Shown: positions 17,773-26,781 of the stretch, in pieces | Position numbering within the stretch: position 1 is the first letter of the stretch | Layout of the letters: each line of letters opens with the position of its first letter | NCBI GenBank assembly: GCA_016197365.1 | Contig: JACPVS010000005.1 | Coordinates: 1-62,997, forward strand | From: Mycolicibacterium cosmeticum | GTDB taxonomy: Bacteria; Actinomycetota; Actinomycetes; Mycobacteriales; Mycobacteriaceae | Direction: 5' to 3' | Length of the DNA: 62,997 nt | Position numbers and translations under genes: made by a program | Notes under the pieces: generated by a model | What the model was told of the DNA's origin: nothing | Database searches by the model: none | Seen by the model: only the letters and a program-made list of their open reading frames with translations

Positions 17773-18423
17773 ATGCTGCGACGAGAGGCCAGGAGCATCG
17801 AGACCGCACGCGTTCAACTCCCGACCGTCCGCGGGCGCCAGACCCAGGCCGCTCTGGACAGCGCCGCGCGGAATGTCATCGCGCGCAAGGGAATTCTCGC
17901 CGCCACGGTCGCGGACATCGCCGCCGAAGCCGGCCGTTCCACGGCGTCGTTCTACAACTACTACGACTCCAAGGAGGCGATGGTCCGGGACTGGGCCCTG
18001 CGATTCCGCGACGAGGCCCGCGTCCGGGCCCGCGCCGCCGCCGAACCCGGTCTGACCAATGCCGAACGGGCGCACGCCGCCGCGGCGGCCCACTGGCACA
18101 CCTACCGGCACCGGCTCGCCGAGATCATCAGCGTTTCGCAGCTGGCCATGATCAGCGACGACTTCGCACAGTACTGGGCGGACATCTGCGCCCTGCCCAT
18201 CAGCCTGGTCACCGCCATGGTCGAAGACGCTCAGCAGCAAGGGTTCTGCGCCGACGACGATCCCAGCCTGGTGGCGGTGGCGCTGGTGTCGATGCTGAAT
18301 CAATTCTGTTACACCAAGCTGTCCGGCAACGGCGCCGACACCGTGGACGACGGTGCCTGTATCACCACACTGGCCAACATCTTCTACCGAACGATCTACC
18401 ACAAGGAGGCCGCCGCACCATGA
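17773..18423 (+). CDS. TetR family transcriptional regulator
   Basis: A 216-residue TetR regulator with its helix-turn-helix at about residues 25-70 (ALDSAARNVIARKG, VADIAAEAGRSTASFYNYY). The stop overlaps the start of the following hydrolase gene by ATGA, so the two are cotranslated, and a divergent VOC gene lies upstream across a perfect palindrome. It probably controls both the VOC gene and its own operon. The gene corresponds by context to Rv0273c. Given the neighbouring FadE6 and FadD2 genes, a fatty acyl or steroid-derived ligand is plausible but is inference. Confidence 0.87.
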   Translation: MLRREARSIETARVQLPTVRGRQTQAALDSAARNVIARKGILAATVADIAAEAGRSTASFYNYYDSKEAMVRDWALRFRDEARVRARAAAEPGLTNAERAHAAAAAHWHTYRHRLAEIISVSQLAMISDDFAQYWADICALPISLVTAMVEDAQQQGFCADDDPSLVAVALVSMLNQFCYTKLSGNGADTVDDGACITTLANIFYRTIYHKEAAAP

Positions 18424-19553
18424 GCAAGAGTGCTGCCGCCGGCGTCACCCGCGAGTTCGTGGGACTGGACTCACCGACTGCCCTGCGCGCGGGTGCCGGT
18501 GGCCATCCCTGCCAGGGCCTCTACCACCGCGGCGTCGGGCGAAAGCCCAAGATCGCGATGATCGCCACGCACTATCAGATCGATTTCTCCGAGCACTACC
18601 TCGCCGACTACATGGCCACCCGCGGTATCGGCTTCCTCGGCTGGAACACCCGGTTCCGGGGATTCGAGAGCAGCTTCCTGCTGGACCACGCCCTGGTCGA
18701 CATCGGAGTGGGAGTCCGCTGGCTGCGCGAGGTGCAGGGCATCGAAACCGTGATCCTACTCGGCAATTCCGGCGGCGGATCGCTGATGTCGGCGTATCAG
18801 GCACAGGCGCTGCACAACCATGTTCGGCCCACCCTCGACGGGATGCGCCCTGCGGCAGGCCTGGCCGATCTGCCCCCCGCCGACGGCTACGTCGCCAGTG
18901 CCGCACACCCGGGACGCCCGGATGTGCTCACCGCATGGATGGACGCCGCGGTGGTCGACGAGAACGACGCGGTGGCGACCGACGCCGCACTGGATCTGTT
19001 CGAGGAGAAGAACGGTCCGCCCTATGCCGCGGACTTCATCGCCCGCTACCGGGCCGCCCAGATCGCCCGCAACGAGGCCATCACCGACTGGGCAGAAGCC
19101 GAGCTGGAACGGGTACGCGCGGCCGGTTACTCCGACCGGCCCTTCACCGTGTTGCGCACCTGGGCCGACCCCCGGATGGTCGACCCCACCCTGGAACCCA
19201 CCAAACGGCAGGGCAACCTGTGCTACGCGGGAACTCCGATGCACGCCAACCGATCTGCCCGCGGGATCGCCGCGGCCTGCACGCTGCGCAGCTGGCTCGG
19301 CATGTGGAGCCTGCGGTACGCCCAGACCCGGGCCGAACCGCATCTGGCACTGATCGACTGCCCGGCCCTGGTGATCAACGCAGACCAGGACACCGGCGTC
19401 TTCCCGTCGGACGCCCAACGTATCCACGCCGCACTCGCGTCGACGGACAAGACGGTGTGCTCCATCGACACCGATCATTACTTCACCACTCCGGGTGCGC
19501 GCAGTGAGCAGGCCGATACGATCGCCAAATGGATCGCCAAACGGTGGAAGTAA
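18420..19553 (+). CDS. alpha/beta hydrolase family protein (Rv0272c-like)
   Basis: A 377-residue hydrolase, the same length I recall for Rv0272c. The nucleophile is S117 in LLGNSGGG. Likely acid and histidine lie in NADQDTGVF and DTDHYFTTPG near the C-terminus. There is a large cap-like insert (about 130-290). The ATG at 18420 overlaps the TetR stop (ATGA), and AGGAGG is present about 11 bases upstream, so ATG 18420 is preferred over the long upstream extension of the frame, which is shadow sequence of the TetR gene. No signal peptide is seen, so it is probably cytosolic. The substrate is perhaps an acyl ester or thioester, given the lipid gene context. Confidence 0.85.
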   Translation: MSKSAAAGVTREFVGLDSPTALRAGAGGHPCQGLYHRGVGRKPKIAMIATHYQIDFSEHYLADYMATRGIGFLGWNTRFRGFESSFLLDHALVDIGVGVRWLREVQGIETVILLGNSGGGSLMSAYQAQALHNHVRPTLDGMRPAAGLADLPPADGYVASAAHPGRPDVLTAWMDAAVVDENDAVATDAALDLFEEKNGPPYAADFIARYRAAQIARNEAITDWAEAELERVRAAGYSDRPFTVLRTWADPRMVDPTLEPTKRQGNLCYAGTPMHANRSARGIAAACTLRSWLGMWSLRYAQTRAEPHLALIDCPALVINADQDTGVFPSDAQRIHAALASTDKTVCSIDTDHYFTTPGARSEQADTIAKWIAKRWK

Positions 19554-20503
19554 GGGTTCTCGCGCACTTCACGCCCGGCGCGAAGGTCCTGGATTTCGTT
19601 GCACCGGAGTCTGATTGGCTCGACATCCGGTGGTGCGCCGAGGACGACGACGAGACCTTCTACCGCGAACTCCCCGACGCCGAGGTGATCTGGCATGTGC
19701 TGCGGCCGCTGTCGGGCGCCGACCTGGACCGGGCCGCGAACGCGAAGCTGGTGCACAAACTGGGCGCCGGGGTGAACACGATCGACGTCACCACCGCCAC
19801 CCGGCGCGGTATCGCGGTGGCCAACATGCCGGGCGCCAATGCGCCGTCGGTGGCCGAGGGCACCCTGCTGCTCATGCTGGCGGCGCTGCGCCGGCTGCCC
19901 CAACTGGACCGGGCCACCCGGGAGGGCCGCGGGTGGCCGTCGGATCCCGATCTGGGTGAAACGGTGCGCGACATCGGCGGTTGCACCGTCGGCCTGGTGG
20001 GTTACGGCAACATCGCCAAGCAGGTCGAAAGAATCGTGCTGGCCATGGGCACTCCGGTTGCCAAGGTCGTGCACACCAGCACACGCGACGACGGGACACC
20101 CGGCTGGCGCTCGCTGTCCGACCTGCTGGCGGCCGCCGACATCGTCTCGCTGCACCTGCCGCTGAACGAGCACACCCATCACCTGCTCGGCCCCAGCGAA
20201 CTGGCCGCGATGAAACCCGGTGCGGTCCTGGTGAACACGTCGCGTGGGCCGATCGTCGACGAGACGGCCCTGGTCGACGTGCTGCGGTCCGGCCACCTGG
20301 CCGCCGCCGGGCTGGACGTCTTCGAAACCGAACCGGTGCCGCCCGGCACTCCCCTGCTCAGCCTCGCCAACGTCGTGGTCACCCCCCACGTCACCTGGTA
20401 CACCGTGGACACCATGCGCCGATATCTAAAGATGGCCGTCGACAACTGCCGCCGGCTCCGGGACGGTGCATCCCTGGCCCACCTGGTTAACGAAGTCAGA
20501 TAG
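19529..20503 (+). CDS. D-2-hydroxyacid dehydrogenase, NAD-dependent
   Basis: A 324-residue member of the D-isomer-specific 2-hydroxyacid dehydrogenase family. The Rossmann motif is GLVGYGNIA near 155-163. The catalytic set is visible: R239 in NTSRGPIVDE, E268 in FETEPVP and H287 in TPHVTW. The substrate-binding segment HKLGAGVNTID (about 76-86) is typical. It overlaps the end of the upstream hydrolase gene by 25 bases; GTG 19544 is an alternative start with a shorter overlap. The two genes and the TetR gene upstream thus form one unit. Substrate unknown. I do not recall an equivalent gene between Rv0272c and fadE6 in M. tuberculosis, so it may be a lineage-specific insertion. Confidence 0.88.
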   Translation: MDRQTVEVRVLAHFTPGAKVLDFVAPESDWLDIRWCAEDDDETFYRELPDAEVIWHVLRPLSGADLDRAANAKLVHKLGAGVNTIDVTTATRRGIAVANMPGANAPSVAEGTLLLMLAALRRLPQLDRATREGRGWPSDPDLGETVRDIGGCTVGLVGYGNIAKQVERIVLAMGTPVAKVVHTSTRDDGTPGWRSLSDLLAAADIVSLHLPLNEHTHHLLGPSELAAMKPGAVLVNTSRGPIVDETALVDVLRSGHLAAAGLDVFETEPVPPGTPLLSLANVVVTPHVTWYTVDTMRRYLKMAVDNCRRLRDGASLAHLVNEVR

Positions 20504-20548
20504 CCCCCTCTCAGTGGCGCGGGTCACGTCAGGGGTACCCTCGTTCCC

Positions 20549-20560
20549 AACCGACCGGTT
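20549..20560. promoter_or_regulatory. possible operator upstream of fadE6
   Basis: AACCGACCGGTT is a near-palindrome (10 of 12 positions) 17 bases upstream of the fadE6 ATG and just before its GGGAAGGG ribosome site. It resembles TetR-type operators of lipid genes. Only a short match, so tentative. Confidence 0.3.
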
Positions 20561-20577
20561 AATAGGGAAGGGCGCAT

Positions 20578-22776
20578 ATGCCTATCGCGATCAATCCTGA
20601 GCACAACGACCTGGCCGATTCGGTCCGGTCCCTGGTGGCCAAGGTGGCCCCCGCCGAGGTGCTGCACGAAGCGCTGGAGACCCCGATCTCCAACCCGCCG
20701 AGCTACTGGAAGGCGGCGGCCGAACAGGGCCTGCAGGGCGTACACCTCGCCGAAGAGGTTGGTGGCCAAGGCTTCGGCATCCTCGAACTGGCGATCACCC
20801 TCGCCGAGTTCGGTTACGGCGCCGTACCGGGACCCTTCGTCCCCTCGGCCATCGCCAGCGCCCTGATCTCCGCCAACGACCCGAAATCCGCACTGCTGGA
20901 AGGACTGGCCGCCGGTGACACCATCGCGGCCTACGCCATCGACTCCGGGCTGACTGCCACCCGCCAGGACGACACCCTCGTCATCCGCGGTGAGGTTCGT
21001 GCCGTGCCCGCCGCGGCGCAGGCGTCACTGCTGGTGCTCCCGGTGTCCGGCATGGGTGAGGCCAGCAGCGTGCAATGGGTGGTCCTGGACGCCGACACCC
21101 TGGAAATCGAGCCGGTGACCAGCGTCGACCCGCTGCGCCCGCTGGCCCATGTGCGGGCCAACGCCGTCGAGGTCGGTCTGGACCGCGTGCTGTCCAACCT
21201 CCCCCGCGCGCACGCCCGCGCGCTCATCACCACGCTGCTGTCGGCCGAGAGCGTCGGCGTCGCCCGCTGGGCCACCGACACCGCCACCGAGTACGCGAAG
21301 ATCCGCGAGCAGTTCGGCCGTCCCATCGGCCAGTTCCAGGCCATCAAGCACAAGTGCTCCGGCATGATCGCCGAAACCGAGCGGGCCACCGCTGCGGTGT
21401 GGGACGCCTCGCGCGCCCTCGACGAGTACCGAAATGGCGACGACGACAGCCACTTCGAGTTCGCCGCCGCCGTCGCCGGCACGCTGGCACCGGTGGCGAC
21501 GCAGCACTGCGCCCAGGAGTGCATCCAGGTGCACGGTGGCATCGGCTTCACCTGGGAGCACGACGCCAACATCTACTACCGTCGCGCGCTCGTGCTGGCA
21601 GCCGCCTTCGGCCGGGCCGCCGACTACCCGCAGCTGGTCGTGGACACCGCCACCGGCACCGGTCTGCGCGAGCTGAACATCGACCTGGATCCGGACACCG
21701 AGAAGCTCCGCGAAGAGATCCGTGCCGAGGTCGCCGCGCTGAAAGCCATTCCGCGCGAAGAACGTAACGCCGCGATCGCCGAGGGCGGCTGGGTGCAGCC
21801 GCATCTGCCCACGCCGTGGGGACGCAATGCAGGCCCCATCGAGCAGATCATCACCGCGCAGGAGTTCAGCACCGGAAAGGTCGCCCGCCCCAACATGGGG
21901 ATCGCGGCGTGGATCATCCCGTCAATCGTCGCCTACGGCACCGATGAACAGCAGCAGCAGTTCCTATCCCCCACCTTCCGCGGTGAGATGATCTGGTGCC
22001 AGCTGTTTTCCGAGCCCGGCGCCGGTTCGGATCTGGCCAGCCTGAGCACCAAGGCCACCAAGGTCGACGGTGGGTGGCGCATCACCGGCCAGAAGATCTG
22101 GACCACGGGTGCGCAGTACTCGCAGTGGGGTGCCCTGCTGGCCCGCACGGACCCGAGCGCGCCCAAACACAACGGCATCACGTACTTCCTGCTGGACATG
22201 AAATCGCCTGGGGTGGAAGTCAAGCCGCTGCGTGAGCTCACCGGTGACGCGATGTTCAACACCGTGTTCATCGACGACGTGTTCGTGCCGGACTCGATGG
22301 TGCTGGGCGAGGTGGACCGCGGCTGGGAGGTCAGCCGCAACACCCTGACCAACGAGCGGGTGTCCATCGGCAGCGGCGAGCCGCCGTTCCTGGCCAGCCT
22401 CGACCAGTTCGTGAAGTTCATCGGCGAGGGCCAGTTCGACCAGATCGAGCAGAACCACGCGGGCAAGCTCATCGCGGAGGGCTACGCCGCCAAGGTGCTC
22501 AACCTGCGCTCGACGCTGCTGACGCTGGCCGGCGGGGACCCGATGCCCGCCGCCGCCATCTCGAAGTTGTTGTCGATGAAGACCGGACAGGGTTACGCCG
22601 AGTTCGGGGTGTCCTCCTTCGGCACCGACGGCGCGGTCGGTGACAAGGAACAGATCACCGGCACGTGGGCCGACTACCTGTTGTTCAGCCGGGCGACGAC
22701 GATCTACGGCGGTACCACCGAGGTGCAGCTGAACATCATCGCCGAGCGCCTGCTGGGCCTGCCCCGCGACCCGTAA
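20578..22776 (+). CDS. fadE6: two-domain acyl-CoA dehydrogenase FadE6-type
   Basis: A 732-residue protein made of two fused acyl-CoA dehydrogenase domains. The N-terminal copy (about 1-370) carries REQFGRPIGQFQAIKH and the CIQVHGGIGFTWEHD helix. The C-terminal copy (about 375-732) carries the FAD-contact segment WCQLFSEPGAGSDLAS, ITGQKIWTTGA and the final YGGTTEVQLNIIAERLLGLPRD. The reaction is alpha-beta dehydrogenation of an acyl-CoA with electrons passed to ETF. M. tuberculosis FadE6 (Rv0271c, about 731 residues) has the same fused length and gene position. A strong GGGAAGGG site precedes the ATG. It is convergent with the following SDR gene across a 16-base gap. The natural acyl chain is not evident. 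Confidence 0.92.
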   Translation: MPIAINPEHNDLADSVRSLVAKVAPAEVLHEALETPISNPPSYWKAAAEQGLQGVHLAEEVGGQGFGILELAITLAEFGYGAVPGPFVPSAIASALISANDPKSALLEGLAAGDTIAAYAIDSGLTATRQDDTLVIRGEVRAVPAAAQASLLVLPVSGMGEASSVQWVVLDADTLEIEPVTSVDPLRPLAHVRANAVEVGLDRVLSNLPRAHARALITTLLSAESVGVARWATDTATEYAKIREQFGRPIGQFQAIKHKCSGMIAETERATAAVWDASRALDEYRNGDDDSHFEFAAAVAGTLAPVATQHCAQECIQVHGGIGFTWEHDANIYYRRALVLAAAFGRAADYPQLVVDTATGTGLRELNIDLDPDTEKLREEIRAEVAALKAIPREERNAAIAEGGWVQPHLPTPWGRNAGPIEQIITAQEFSTGKVARPNMGIAAWIIPSIVAYGTDEQQQQFLSPTFRGEMIWCQLFSEPGAGSDLASLSTKATKVDGGWRITGQKIWTTGAQYSQWGALLARTDPSAPKHNGITYFLLDMKSPGVEVKPLRELTGDAMFNTVFIDDVFVPDSMVLGEVDRGWEVSRNTLTNERVSIGSGEPPFLASLDQFVKFIGEGQFDQIEQNHAGKLIAEGYAAKVLNLRSTLLTLAGGDPMPAAAISKLLSMKTGQGYAEFGVSSFGTDGAVGDKEQITGTWADYLLFSRATTIYGGTTEVQLNIIAERLLGLPRDP

Positions 22777-22792
22777 TCCGAAGCGCCGCGAA

Positions 22793-23572
22793 CTAAGGGA
22801 GAATCGAGTCCACGTAGCCGCCGTCGACGCGCAACGCGCCGCCGGTGGTGGCCGACGCCAGCGGTGACGCGAGATAGGTCACCATGTTGGCGATCTCATC
22901 CGGCTCGATGAGCCGCTGCAGCAGGGATTGCGGGCGGTGCTTGCGCATGAACTCGCGCTGGGCCTCGTCCCATGGCAGATTCTTGTCGACCAACTCGTAG
23001 ACGAAGTCCTCGACACCCGCGGTGTGCGTCGGCCCGGCGATCACCGAGTTCACGGTCACCCCGGTGCCCGCGGCATCCTTCGCGAACCCACGCGACACGG
23101 CCAGCAGCGCGGTCTTGGAGACGCCGTAGTGGATCATCTCCTCGGGGATGACGATGGCGGAGTCGCTGGCGATCTGGATCGCCCGGCCCCAGCCACGGTC
23201 CGTCATGCCCGGCAGGTAAGCACGGATAAGGCGCACCGCGGCAAGGACATTCACCTCGAAGTAGCTGCGCCACAGCTCGTCGGTGACCTCGCGGGCCGGC
23301 ACCGCACCGAAGATGCCGAGATTGTTGACCAGGATGTCCACCTCGGGCAGGACGGCCAGCAGCTCGGCCGCGCCCTCGGCGGTACTGACGTCGGCGGCCA
23401 CCCCGAACGCGTCACCGCCGAGGGTGGCCACCGCTTCGTCGACGCGGGATGCGGTGCGGCCGTTGACCGCTACCCGCGCGCCGCTGCCGGCCAGGCCCTG
23501 CGCGATGGCCAGCCCGATGCCCTGAGTGGAACCCGTGACGAGTGCCGTCTTTCCGGAGAGGTCGATATTCAC
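22793..23572 (-). CDS. short-chain dehydrogenase/reductase
   Basis: A 259-residue classical SDR. The cofactor motif is TGSTQGIG (13-20), NNLG follows at about 83-86, and the catalytic S136, Y149 and K153 are in the expected spacing (YGVSK). C-terminal ASATTGGALRVDGGYV completes the fold. The gene lies 40 bases downstream of fadD2 on the same strand and is probably its operon partner, which suggests a role on a hydroxy- or keto-acyl intermediate. Specificity and direction cannot be read from the sequence. It is convergent with fadE6. Confidence 0.88.
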   Translation of the reverse strand: MNIDLSGKTALVTGSTQGIGLAIAQGLAGSGARVAVNGRTASRVDEAVATLGGDAFGVAADVSTAEGAAELLAVLPEVDILVNNLGIFGAVPAREVTDELWRSYFEVNVLAAVRLIRAYLPGMTDRGWGRAIQIASDSAIVIPEEMIHYGVSKTALLAVSRGFAKDAAGTGVTVNSVIAGPTHTAGVEDFVYELVDKNLPWDEAQREFMRKHRPQSLLQRLIEPDEIANMVTYLASPLASATTGGALRVDGGYVDSILP

Positions 23573-23612
23573 GAGCTATAACTACCCTCCGGCCGGCCCA
23601 TCTATTCCGGAC

Positions 23613-25283
23613 TCAGAGTTCGCGCAGCTCGCGTTTGAGGATCTTTCCCGTCGGGTTGCGTGGGAGTTCGTCGAGGAAGACCACCTCGCGCGGCACCTTG
23701 TAGCGGGCCAGGTTCTCCTTGACGTAGGTCTTGATCGCCTCTTCGTCGACGGAGGCGCCTTCGGTCTTGACGACGAAAGCACGCAGCCGGTGGCCCCATT
23801 CCTTGTCCTCGACGCCCAGCGCGGTCGCCTCGACCACCTCGGGGTGTCCGCTGATGAGATCCTCGACCTCGGCGGGGAAGACGTTCTCACCGCCGCAGAC
23901 GATCATCTCGTCGTCGCGACCCGACACGAACAGCAGACCGCTCTCGTCGAAGTAGCCGACGTCGCCCGAGGACATCATGCCGTCGATGATCTGCTTGCCA
24001 CCGCCACCGGTGTAGCCCTCGAACGGGAACGTGTTGCGCACGAAGATCCGCCCCACCTCGCCCTGCGGGAGCTCGATTCCGTTGTCGTCCAGGATCTTCA
24101 CCGTGATGCCCTTGACCGGCGGGCCCACCGTCGCCGGATTCTTGGACAGGTCCTTGGGCCGGGCGATGGAGGCGAACGCGATCTCGGTCGAGCCGTACAG
24201 GTTGTAGACCACCGGGCCCAGATCCTTGAGCGCGCGGGTGGCCAGTTCGGCGCCCAACTGCGAGCCGGACACGAACACGATCCGCAGGCTGGACAGGTTC
24301 GGCTTCTGCTGCGTCTTCTCCAGCTCGTCGAGCGTGCGCGACAGCATCACCGGCACCACGACGATCGCGGTCACCTTGTGCTTCTCGACGTCGGCCAGCA
24401 CGGTCGCCGGCTTGAAGCGCCTGCGCAGCACCAGGGTGGTGCCCAGCATCATCGCGATGGTGGCATGCAGGAAACCCAGCGCGTGGAACATCGGCGCCGG
24501 CAGCGAGGTCACCTCACCGGACTTGAACGGCACGTGCGACAGCACACCGCCGATCGGCGCGAGCGACGGCGGGGTGCTGCGATTGGCGCCCTTGGGCGTC
24601 CCGGTGGTGCCGCTGGTCAGGATGATCACCGACGAGTGCTTGGTGGCCTTCGGTGCGGGCTGCTTGCTGCTGTGCTTGATGAGGTCGGCGAGGGTGTCGT
24701 CGGTGCCCGACGGCTCATCCGGCTTGTCCGGATTCGTGGGCAGGGCGCGCAGCTTGCCCAGCGGGGGGTCCGCCTGCGCCACGGCGGCGGTGTATTCGTC
24801 GTCGTAGATGACCAGCTTGGCGCCCTCACGCTCGGACACCTCTTTGATCTGCGGACCGGAGAACTCGCTGTTGAGCAGGATGATCCGGGCCCCGACCCGG
24901 GCCGCGCCGTAGACGGCGATGAGGAACCAGCGGTGGTTGCGGATCAGCAGCGCGACACCGTCACCGCCGCGGACGCCCTTGTTGCGCAGCCCGTTGGCCA
25001 CGGCGTGCGCGGCCTGATCCAGTTCGGCGAAGGTGATCTCACCGTCGTCGTCGATGACGGCGGTCCGGTCCGGGTAGCGGCGCGCGTTGAGCGCCGGGAT
25101 CATGCCGAACTCGCCCCAGCGCCGGATGTCGGCGAGCATGGCGACGAAATTCTGTGGCGGCTCGAGCTTGAACGCGCCCGCCTCGAACATCTTGCGGGCG
25201 TAGTGCAGCTCCGCCGAGCCACGGTCGAAGTATTGCTGGGCTTTCGCCGCCGCCTGCACGGGCAGGTCGAAGAGACTGGGCAT
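23613..25283 (-). CDS. fadD2: fatty-acyl-CoA synthetase FadD2
   Basis: A 556-residue AMP-forming acyl-CoA ligase. The P-loop-like motif is TSGTTGTPKG at 223-232. Later segments include VYNLYGSTEIAFAS (A5 motif), GEVGRIFVRN, SSGDVGYFDESGLLFVSGRDDEM (A7/A8 hinge) and the catalytic lysine region NPTGKILKREL at the C-terminus. It activates a fatty acid to acyl-CoA via the acyl-adenylate. It is divergent from the polymerase gene, as fadD2 (Rv0270) is from Rv0269c in M. tuberculosis, and leads an operon with the SDR gene at 22793. Chain-length preference is not evident. Confidence 0.92.
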   Translation of the reverse strand: MPSLFDLPVQAAAKAQQYFDRGSAELHYARKMFEAGAFKLEPPQNFVAMLADIRRWGEFGMIPALNARRYPDRTAVIDDDGEITFAELDQAAHAVANGLRNKGVRGGDGVALLIRNHRWFLIAVYGAARVGARIILLNSEFSGPQIKEVSEREGAKLVIYDDEYTAAVAQADPPLGKLRALPTNPDKPDEPSGTDDTLADLIKHSSKQPAPKATKHSSVIILTSGTTGTPKGANRSTPPSLAPIGGVLSHVPFKSGEVTSLPAPMFHALGFLHATIAMMLGTTLVLRRRFKPATVLADVEKHKVTAIVVVPVMLSRTLDELEKTQQKPNLSSLRIVFVSGSQLGAELATRALKDLGPVVYNLYGSTEIAFASIARPKDLSKNPATVGPPVKGITVKILDDNGIELPQGEVGRIFVRNTFPFEGYTGGGGKQIIDGMMSSGDVGYFDESGLLFVSGRDDEMIVCGGENVFPAEVEDLISGHPEVVEATALGVEDKEWGHRLRAFVVKTEGASVDEEAIKTYVKENLARYKVPREVVFLDELPRNPTGKILKRELREL

Positions 25284-25329
25284 ACGGCCACACTATGTGA
25301 CACACGTCGCACCCGGGCCGGTAACTACC

Positions 25330-26559
25330 ATGGGCTCCATGGCCGACGCGGTCTCACTGGAGGTGGGCGGCCGGCAGGTACCGATCAGCAATCCCGGCAA
25401 GGTGGTCTTCCCCGACGCGGGAGTGACCAAGAAGGACCTGATCGACTATTACCTCGCCGTCGCCGGTGGCGCGCTGCGTGGTGTCGCGGACCGGCCGATG
25501 ATCCTCAAGCGCTTCGTCAAGGGCATCTCACAGGAGGCGATCTTCCAGAAGCGGGCGCCGGAGAAACGGCCGGACTGGATCGGCGTCGCCGAGCTCAAGT
25601 ACGCCTCGGGTACGTCGGCCAAGGAGGCGGTGCTCACCGATCCGGCAGGCCTGGTCTGGGCCGTCAACCTCGGCTGTGTCGACCTGAACCCGCACCCGGT
25701 GCGGGCCGCTGACCTGGACCATCCCGACGAACTTCGGGTCGATCTGGACCCCATGCCCGGGGTGGACTGGCAGCAGATCCTTGCCGTGGCGCAGGTGGCC
25801 CGCGAGGTGCTCGACGACCATGGGCTGACCCCCTGGCCGAAGACGTCCGGGTCGCGGGGATTCCACATCTATGCACGCATCCATCCGCACTGGCCGTTCA
25901 AGCAGGTCCGGTTGGCCGCCGAGACGGTGGCGCGAGAGGTCGAACGCAGGGCGGCGCATCTCGCCACCGCACGCTGGTGGAAAGAAGAGCGCGGCGAGCG
26001 GGTGTTCGTCGACTTCAACCAGAACGCGAAGGACCGCACCGTCGCCTCGGCGTACTCGGTGCGGGCGACCCCGGACGCCCGGGTGTCCACCCCACTGCAC
26101 TGGGACGAGGTGCCGGACTGCCGGGCCGAGGCGTTCACCGTCGCCACCGTCCCCGCGCGGTTCGCCACGATCGGCGATCCCTGGGAAAACATGGACGACG
26201 CCTCCGGCGGGCTGGAACCGCTGCTGGCGCTGGCCAAGGAGATGGGGCCTGCCGAGAAACCCCCGAAGGGCACCGGCAAGCGGACGATGACCATGCCGCT
26301 CATCGAGGTCGCCCGGACCAAGACCCGCGATGAGGCGATGGCGGCGCTGGACGTCTGGCGTGGCCGTCATCAGGCGGCGGCCGCCCTGCTGACGCCGGTG
26401 GATGTGCTGGTCGACGGGATGCGCGGACCGAGCTCGATCTGGTACCGGGTACGGGTCAATCTCCAGCACGTGCCCGAGCGGGAACGCCCCCCGCAGGAGC
26501 CGCTGATCGCCGACTATTCGCCGTGGGACGGGTACCGCGGCGGACAGTTTCAACGCTGA
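25330..26559 (+). CDS. LigD-like DNA/RNA polymerase (PolD2/Rv0269c family)
   Basis: Archaeo-eukaryotic-primase-type polymerase resembling the LigD polymerase domain, about 409 residues. The catalytic metal pair is in VDLDP (DxD), followed by PKTSGSRGFHIYARI (the SGxxGxH motif), and later FVDFNQNAKDRTVASAYSVR and SSIWYRVRVNLQHVP. These enzymes add nucleotides in short-gap repair; the stand-alone mycobacterial version is known as PolD2. No ligase or nuclease domain is attached and no ku gene is in the window. Possible starts are GTG 25297, ATG 25330 and ATG 25339; none has a clear ribosome site, and 25330 is chosen arbitrarily between the two ATGs. It is divergent from fadD2. Confidence 0.88.
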   Translation: MGSMADAVSLEVGGRQVPISNPGKVVFPDAGVTKKDLIDYYLAVAGGALRGVADRPMILKRFVKGISQEAIFQKRAPEKRPDWIGVAELKYASGTSAKEAVLTDPAGLVWAVNLGCVDLNPHPVRAADLDHPDELRVDLDPMPGVDWQQILAVAQVAREVLDDHGLTPWPKTSGSRGFHIYARIHPHWPFKQVRLAAETVAREVERRAAHLATARWWKEERGERVFVDFNQNAKDRTVASAYSVRATPDARVSTPLHWDEVPDCRAEAFTVATVPARFATIGDPWENMDDASGGLEPLLALAKEMGPAEKPPKGTGKRTMTMPLIEVARTKTRDEAMAALDVWRGRHQAAAALLTPVDVLVDGMRGPSSIWYRVRVNLQHVPERERPPQEPLIADYSPWDGYRGGQFQR

Positions 26560-26781
26560 GCGCAATTTGAGGCTACTCAACAGTAAGTTGACGTCAATTA
26601 CTGAGGAGTACTCTTAAGTAACATGAAACATGTTGCGCAGCAACATAATTGAAAACTCTCAGCAAACCCTTACGCGTATTTCAGGCGTAAGTCTTAGCAA
26701 AGTATTAATGCGTACTCCCAGGTACCTTAAATTCGGCCGATAACTTCAGTGTTAGTTCCACACATCGAAGGGAGGCATTAC
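26560..26781 (+). promoter_or_regulatory. AT-rich, palindrome-dense upstream region of the STAS gene
   Basis: 222 bases of markedly lower GC than the rest of the window. Dyads seen: TTGACGTCAA (26588-26597), GAGTACTC (26606-26613), ATGTTGC-GCA-GCAACAT (26630-26646, perfect 7-3-7) and CTTACGC-N9-GCGTAAG (26669-26691, perfect 7-9-7). The words GTAAG, AGTA and GTACT recur. No protein is encoded. It may be a long promoter or leader with several operators, or a structured RNA. A specific sigma factor box could not be assigned. Confidence 0.6.

Noticed and set aside
23526..25712. A 728-codon open frame on the plus strand opposite fadD2
   Set aside because: fadD2 has all AMP-binding motifs on the minus strand; the plus frame has no domain and runs into the polymerase gene.
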